Source: Morinoia aosen
Taxonomy: Eukaryota > Arthropoda > Malacostraca > Amphipoda > Talitridae
Direction of reading: 5' to 3'
Length of the DNA stretch: 64,000 bases
NCBI GenBank assembly: GCA_030386875.1
Contig: CM059567.1
Span: forward strand, 84,313,130 to 84,377,129
The position numbers were made by a program, and so were the translations under genes. Each line of letters opens with the position of its first letter. The first letter of the stretch is position 1. Below, one piece after another: positions 58,270 to 64,000 of the stretch. A model generated the notes under the pieces. It was given only the letters and a program-made list of their open reading frames with translations. It had not been told where the DNA came from and did not search any database.

Positions 58270-60089
58270 CTGTAGCTGAAGCAAAGCAAGCCGCGCAAGA
58301 CAGAAGACCTAACTTTTGAAGTACCCCCTATTTCAGAAGTTCTCCGTAATACCAGTTTACTCGTGCATTAAATGCTGACTTTCTTCCCGCCCCTACGTGG
58401 ATCACCTTTATTATTTACATAAATTTCGCATCATAGTTACCTTTTGTTTGCGCATCTTACGTCCGTACTCTCACTCTAGCTCCTGACCCGTGATCCCGCG
58501 CTTGAACTCCCGCTCCAGATGGGTTCCTAGCGCTTTCAGCAGAGTACAACAGTTTTTTTGATGAATTTGCGTAAAGATCGGTCAATTTCAATATTATTAA
58601 TTTTTTATAAGATAGATGAATTCCATTCAATTTCAGTAACACAAATCGACTAAGTTACGAATGATGATATTGAATATCACAGGTTTATTATCACACCTCA
58701 AAAATAAACAGTATTTTTCCTTCTAAGAGCGCATGAGTTCACACCTACCAGTCTCAATTCGCAGCGAGCCCAACAGTTCTTCTAGGTTTAATAAAACTCT
58801 AATTACGAACAGTTATATTCATGATCTAAGTGGATTTTTTGAAAAGAACAGAGCAATGTACGGATTGAATATGAGCGTTGAGTTTGAACAGGATAGAATA
58901 ACACAACTGTAGTTTAATTCCGGAAGTTGATGAGCAATAATTCGATGCTGTCATTTTATGGTCGAGAACGAATTTTATCAGTTCGTATCTAAGATAAGTA
59001 CTGTACAGATACGTCAGAGCTCGAGTAGATTAAGAACTTGGCCTATCACATCATGCAGCTCGTAGTCACTGCACGCATGCGCAGAAATACAAGGAAGTGT
59101 GGCGAGAGTGGGTGTGGTGTTTTCGAAGTCTTCGGTCAATGGGTTCCTGAGTAAAATTGAATACTAATGATATTACTCAACCTTTTTTCTATATTATTTT
59201 CAATTATCTGTGTAAAATTGATACCGAGTAAACGTTGCACGCACTGGAAATTGCTTTGGAATTTTAAAATCCACTGTTAGTTGACTTTGGTTTCAAGGTT
59301 TTCAGGCGTTCCTAATAACATCAACACTTACGTTTCAAGTGTCTCCGTGAAAGTTGTTTGGATTTAATGTTTTATGAGCGCTTGTGAATTTAGTACACAT
59401 CCAATCAAAACGACGTTTTTCTGCAAATATCAAGTAATACTTCGTGAGCACTAAAGCTGTGTCCGTTATGTTGTCAGTACACAGCATTCAAAACCATCGC
59501 TCTAATACCTCAAAAATTACCCAGAACGTTTTTCTCATTTGTTCGACGATGATGTGTGACAAGTGTGAGAAAGTAATTTTATGGGTGTTTACCTCAACTT
59601 TTTGACGGTATCTTGTACTGTAGGTTGGCCTTTGATTTTTCCTAGGAGTGAAAACAAGCACAACGAAGTTATTTGATCTTTATGAAAGGATATAGGTTGT
59701 AGTTTCAAATGTAAGCAATCATTGGCTCTCATGAAACAATGTTCTTCATTAAAATGGTCACGCAATTGTAATGTTTCATTAATTTTACAAAGTTTTTGCC
59801 AAATGATTCGTGATGAGTGTTTTTAATTTTTTTCACCTTATCATACTGAGGGTTTCTAACGACTTTGTTCGTTTACTGATCAGTCAAGGTTAAAAGAACT
59901 AAAAAAATGTAACACGAGTATATTTTCTTGGGTTTTGGAAATTATTTACTTATCGATTTAGCATCAAATATTTTAATCGCAAAAGAACTAACAAATGCAC
60001 GAGCAGGAAAGGACTTTCCCCCGTGCAATTTTCGATAAATTTCTGGATACTGATAAGTTTAGCTCTACTTAATTATTTCTCTAACAGGG
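58270..60089. other. Intergenic region with a possible promoter-like patch
   Basis: No coding region was recognised. Around 59072-59099 an NRF1-type palindrome (CACGCATGCGCA) is followed by an ETS-type AAGGAAGTG. The stretch 58440-58520 is also locally GC-rich. Confidence 0.45.
59072..59099. promoter_or_regulatory. NRF1-like site next to an ETS-like site
   Basis: CACGCATGCGCA matches the NRF1/Ewg palindrome at 11 of 12 positions, and AAGGAAGTG follows 7 bases later. The pairing is familiar from promoters of housekeeping and mitochondrial genes. No gene could be tied to it, so function is conjecture. Confidence 0.3.
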
Positions 60090-60391
60090 TTACCATGTCT
60101 TTGGATTCACGCGAGGGGCTAAATTGACTTTCCATCGAGCGTTAACAATATCAGAGTGTGCGAAAATTGTTTCTTCATCCGGAGGAAGTGGTCTAAAAAT
60201 GTAGAATACCATAAATTTTACTAAAGATTTGCCGATTATGACAGCCAGAATTAGGACAACCGATTTTCTTACTCGAACTGGTAAATTATGGGTTCTTTCT
60301 GCTGGTTGATATAAACCTAGTTCGTACGGAATGCGTTGTGAGACCCATGCTCTTATCGGCACAGCTCGAGTAGAGTTCGAAGTTTTGCGAC
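60090..60391 (-). CDS. Possible terminal exon of a small single-pass membrane protein
   Basis: On the minus strand an acceptor TTTGCCTACAG (AG at 60393-60392) precedes an open frame of about 100 codons starting in phase 1 and ending TAA at 60090. It reads RKTSNSTRAVPIRAWVSQR, IPYELGLYQPAERTHNLPV, then a hydrophobic segment VVLILAVIIGKSLVKFMVFY, then RPLPPDEETIFAHSDIVNAR and RVNPKTW. The composition looks like a real protein with one transmembrane helix, but I do not recognise the family and found no upstream exon. It could also be an old retrocopy or a chance frame. Confidence 0.42.
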
Positions 60392-60401
60392 CTGTAGGCA
60401 A

Positions 60402-62173
60402 ACACTTTAGTGCCTAACGTGATACATAAGTTCTACCTTTAACGTTTTCTATACTATAATATTTCAAATCTCAATCAAAAGCTGGGTAAAATTTGCAATG
60501 TATTTAGTTATGCACAACCTGAAAATCATTCGATGATTCGTCTTCGCTTTACAATAGCCTTAATTCTACCAGTCACAGCTTCGAAACTAATAGAATGATT
60601 TCAACTACATCACTGTGCTGAAATAGCTTGCTTTCTTCCACTTGTCATTAAAACTAGATATCATTTATAAAATACCATGAATCTGGGCTAACATTGTTCA
60701 TCTATCAATTTATTTGCCAACACATTCTTCTTTTGTGCTTATTTACTTATTCATGAGTGAAAAATATAGGTTATTGTTTCAGATAACTTTAACTTTAGCT
60801 TACGGAGATCGATCATTAGATAGCGTCAGCGATAGTTCTTTGTTTAGATATTTTCTTTCGTTAAGAGGAAATTTTAGCCTTCGAAAAAGTTCCTGTCACT
60901 GGCACGCCATTTTTTGGAAGTTCTACTGTCCCAAATTTTTCTAAATATTTCTGAATGAATCAGGCTTTTCTTCTTTTAATTTTATGAATTTAAACGTTAC
61001 GAGACAAAAACAAGTTCAACTTAGCTTGAAGAGTAAACGTTCTTCAACTTAGAGTTTTTTTTGGATAACCTCATTTTCTTTTACTTACCGACGATATTTT
61101 ATGTTTCTTCAAAATACAAAGGTCAATCACAAGACCGTAACAAGTTTATAGTTATAGTAACGTGTATCTTGTGAAGCAGAGGCAGTCAGGAAATAAGTGT
61201 AGATTATGACGCTGGGAAAAATCTTATCGAAGGTCTCAGTCAAGATCTCTATTTTATTGAGTAAATCAGTGTCGGAATCTGTGCTCGATTCTAGCGTTGC
61301 AAAACGTGCGTACAGAGTATTCTTTGATAAATTTGCATTTTCTTTTCGATGTCAGACGAGCAGTATGGAGACCTGGTATTTTAGCCAGTTCGTTTTACAG
61401 CCATACATACATACGTTGAAGCAGAGGGGATTAGCTAGATTTGCAAGAAATGAGCTTAGGGTTCGATCAAGTGTTACACGTCTTTTATGTCCTGGCTCCA
61501 GTTATCGCACTAATATATACTGAAGTATTATAAAAAAAAATTCTTATAAATTTTTCCAAAAGGGAAATGACATATTGTTCACCAACTAATACTTTTCCCA
61601 AGTGAAATTTTTTCGAATTATCCATAAAAATTTATTTATGACTTAAATTTGTATGTATCGAGAGAGTTGGTAAAAGGGTCGAGCAATTAAGGTGAGTCAA
61701 AGAAATTCCAAGATTGCTATGGTGTTGTTAAAAAATAACCCAATTTAAGAAAATATCATGTACTAAGAAACGAGCGAAAACTCTTAAATTTGACATAAAT
61801 TGAACAGTTTACACACATAACGTATTTCTTGCACATGACCACCAATTTTCCTTCAGACCTTTGCCTTTCCCTTACACTATTTCACTCGGAGCAATACCGT
61901 CGAATACCTTAAGGAATCAATTTAATATCTGTATCTTCGCTTATAGAAAAAAATTTGATGTGCCAAATACCATAACAATGTAATGTGCCACAACAAAGGT
62001 ACCGAACGATTGTTTCGTATAAGCATTTGAAGATGGGTTTCAATTTTCACAGTATTGTCATTCCGTCAGATCTTTGCGACGAGGTAATGCAGTCAACATC
62101 AGTGCTGAAGCCACTTTCGTCGGTTTAAAGAGAGGAACGTTTGTGTTGTACACTTCGGCTGGAGACGAGTGAC
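60402..62173. other. Region upstream of the second mesh-type first exon; no gene recognised
   Basis: AT-rich. Earlier exons of the minus-strand gene suggested at 60090-60391, and the promoter of the plus-strand gene at 62174, should lie in or near it. The plus-strand ORF at 61206-61523 (105 codons) is unrecognised and unsupported. Confidence 0.45.
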
Positions 62174-62339
62174 ATGAACGTGGTACGAGCGCGCAGTTGG
62201 TGGTGGGTTGGGACCATTTGTGTTCTTCTTGTGCTGGTCGTAGCGGCAGCCGAAGAGGCGCAAGACTATGATTCACTCAACGAGGAACAACAGGATTTCA
62301 TGCGGGTTTACGCGTTGGAAGCGGCCCGGGGAGATTATG
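62174..62339 (+). CDS. First exon of a second mesh-type gene (tandem paralogue)
   Basis: The ATG at 62174 opens MNVVRARSWWWVGTICVLLV, a signal peptide, then AEEAQDYDSLNEEQQDFMR and ARGDYG, ending at donor GTGAGT (62340) in phase 1. It aligns with mesh exon 1: W-W/WV..., an acidic DYDS(M/L) block, a (E/D)YG end, the same phase and the same donor. The rest of the gene is not in the window. The open frame continues upstream to about 62141 but with no better ATG. Confidence 0.87.
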
Positions 62340-64000
62340 GTGAGTATTGAAAATAGTTAGAAACTGGTGAAAGTATTGAAAAGGTATGAGCAAGTAAATC
62401 AATACTTGTAAGTAAGCTTACGTGTAAGTTCACAGAATGTAGATTTAATGCAATTAGTGAGGGCTGCAAATTGATTTCATATTTTTATGCATAAAGTTGG
62501 TCTTTTTTTCAAGAACATCGACGCCGTACATTGTGAAAACTGAAGTATTTTTTACAGTAATTTGATAGTATTAGTGAGTATTATCTAATCACAGCTTCCC
62601 AAATTTCTGTAGTGACTTCTTTTAAGTTTTGATTTCATTCCATAATCTTCTACATCGTTGCTCTTATTAATATTACAATTAAAAGATTCTTTCGATATTT
62701 GTGCTGCCGTCGTTTATTTTCAAGAAAATTTTTCCTACGGATCTTAATACAGTTATTCTGCTTTAATAAAATAAATGGCAAGAAAATAAAATAGTAGTCA
62801 CGCTCCTCAAATGACGTTGAAGAGTAATTATTGCCATTATATCCTGAGTCGGACGTGCTATTAAATGATGTGGAAGACTCTGGAAGCCCAGGCGTGGAGC
62901 ACTGATTCACCATTGAAAAGCATGTTTTAGTAACAAGACTTAGAATATTCGCTGTCCGCACCCCACGGGCATGACACCAGGATTAATGTCTGCTCGTTAT
63001 TGTGCTGTGTGAGCACGCCAGCGTCTTCCAGCAGCTTGTGGGTGAGCCTCCGTTACTGACGTCGAACGCTACTGTTACGCCGTACGATGAAGTTAAATCA
63101 AAGTTAGAGAGTAGACAAGATGAATTTTCTAAGCTTTGAATGCAATCTTTATGATGGTTAGATACAGGCATTGTCTGAACATCATAAAGATTGCATTCTC
63201 CGTAAAAAAGCTCCGTGATTATCTGAATTTATAACAATATGAACCCCGATACGAGGTTCAAATCCCTCTCTGTGGAGTTGCGTTGACATTTCAACTGTGT
63301 TGTGTAAGAATGGGGAGACTAGATCTTGCAGGGATTTATGCGACATCGTAAGTAAGCAGAAAACTATCTTGATGGTTCGTTACGATGTTCTGAAATCCGT
63401 TTTCCAAAAAGTGGTAACATGTTGTCCAATAAAAATGTCATCCAAACAGCAAGTTTTCGTATATTGGAATATTTGAATGAGAAATGACACTAATGAGTGC
63501 ATTACCTCTGCCCATTGAAGTGAAAATGAATGCTTGAAAAGTTCGGGATATTTGCAAGTACGATGTTAAATTATGTTGCCCAGCCCAATTTTAATGTAAC
63601 GCTGTGAAATGAAGACAAATATCATACGTACAAATGTATAAATTACTAGTCTTACTCCAACATGAATTTTGTCGATTGGAGAACGTTACAAACGAAAACT
63701 TGCTTCATTGAACCATAAATAAAATTTACCGTTCATGATCATACCAGTATTTTTTAGATTTTGAACGAGAATCTTCATTTTGCGTAGACTTTATTCGGGA
63801 CAAATCTTGCATACCTGGTACCAATATAGTACAATCGACAACTTTCAAATACCTGTAATAAAATCTAACTGGAATAAAGGCTACAAGTTTTCTCTTCACT
63901 CAGAGGTCAAACTTTAGTGAGTGGGCTGTTCTGAATTTCTTACTAAAACGTTGGCAGCCCTTCATTCAATATGAACTGAGCACTTCCGGTGAGATATGTC
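62340..64000. other. Presumed first intron of the mesh paralogue
   Basis: No second exon was recognised before the window ends. A minus-strand stretch at about 62650-63171 is unusually open (two ORFs in one frame) and could be repeat-derived. A 19 bp perfect hairpin lies at 63138-63198. Confidence 0.5.
63138..63198. repeat. Perfect 19 bp inverted repeat with a 23-base loop
   Basis: GAATGCAATCTTTATGATG (63138-63156) is exactly repeated in inverse at 63180-63198. The stem-loop could be a foldback insertion or a small hairpin RNA precursor. The stem does not extend further on either side. Confidence 0.85.

Noticed and set aside
61206-61523. Plus-strand gene of 105 codons
   Set aside because: It starts with ATG, but there is no recognisable domain, no splice context and no poly(A) signal that ties to it; composition resembles its AT-rich surroundings.
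62650-63171. Minus-strand protein-coding exon in the paralogue's intron
   Set aside because: The frame is unusually open but interrupted, has no recognisable domain and may be repeat-derived; evidence is too thin to annotate.
63250-63275. tRNA gene or tRNA-derived SINE (GGTTCAAATCC box)
   Set aside because: The B-box-like sequence has no A box at the right distance and no cloverleaf could be drawn. A similar GGTTTAAATCC near 29057 also lacks context.
1-64000. CRISPR array, rRNA or bacterial-type operon
   Set aside because: No regularly spaced repeat-spacer structure, rRNA-like block or prokaryotic gene packing is present; the window is eukaryotic throughout.

Overview
This is a stretch of AT-rich, intron-rich arthropod chromosome. 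The central gene is an arthropod mesh orthologue, and the surrounding repeats (an I/Jockey-type LINE with RNase H, Ty3/Gypsy fossils, a DUF4817-type mariner relative, Harbinger and hAT pieces) suit a crustacean or other non-model arthropod. Genus cannot be read from the sequence.

Layout. 3-2990: the 3' two-thirds of a LINE, cut by the window edge. About 4260-9400: two broken Ty3/Gypsy fossils lying back to back, the left on the minus strand and the right on the plus strand. 9403-14273: no recognisable gene. 14274-47367 (+): a mesh-like gene of at least 22 coding exons encoding a smooth-septate-junction membrane protein. Its order is signal peptide, NIDO, Ig/IPT-like module, AMOP, VWD with a GDPH site, one sushi domain, one transmembrane helix and a cytoplasmic tail. 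The reading phase closes across every junction from exon 2 to both ends. The exon 1 to exon 2 join does not close, so a small exon may be missing.

The gene ends in two alternative last-exon cassettes. Cassette A is one exon (41387-41946). Cassette B is 45961-46114 plus 47289-47367. Each begins TEQEY, each carries a closely related transmembrane helix, and the cytoplasmic tails are unrelated, yet both end in a class I PDZ ligand (ESTV or NSDV). At 62174-62339 a second first exon, clearly paralogous to mesh exon 1, starts what is probably a tandem head-to-tail mesh paralogue whose body lies beyond the window.

Between the two mesh-type genes lie a decayed copy of an arthropod repeat-gene family (50395-51285, -), a complete but inactivated 2.8 kb mariner-like transposon with terminal inverted repeats of about 540 bp (51651-54475), a Harbinger-like element (56701-58266) with a hAT-like element nested in it (57167-58137), and a possible terminal exon of a small membrane protein on the minus strand (60090-60391).

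Within the mesh introns there is a 142-145 bp tandem duplication that copied a splice acceptor and the start of exon 8, an inverted-repeat pair of about 65 bp bracketing exons 4-6, a 230 bp segment shared between intron 17 and the cassette A 3' UTR, and a hAT remnant ending in a perfect 33 bp palindrome. All calls come from reading the sequence; no database search was run.
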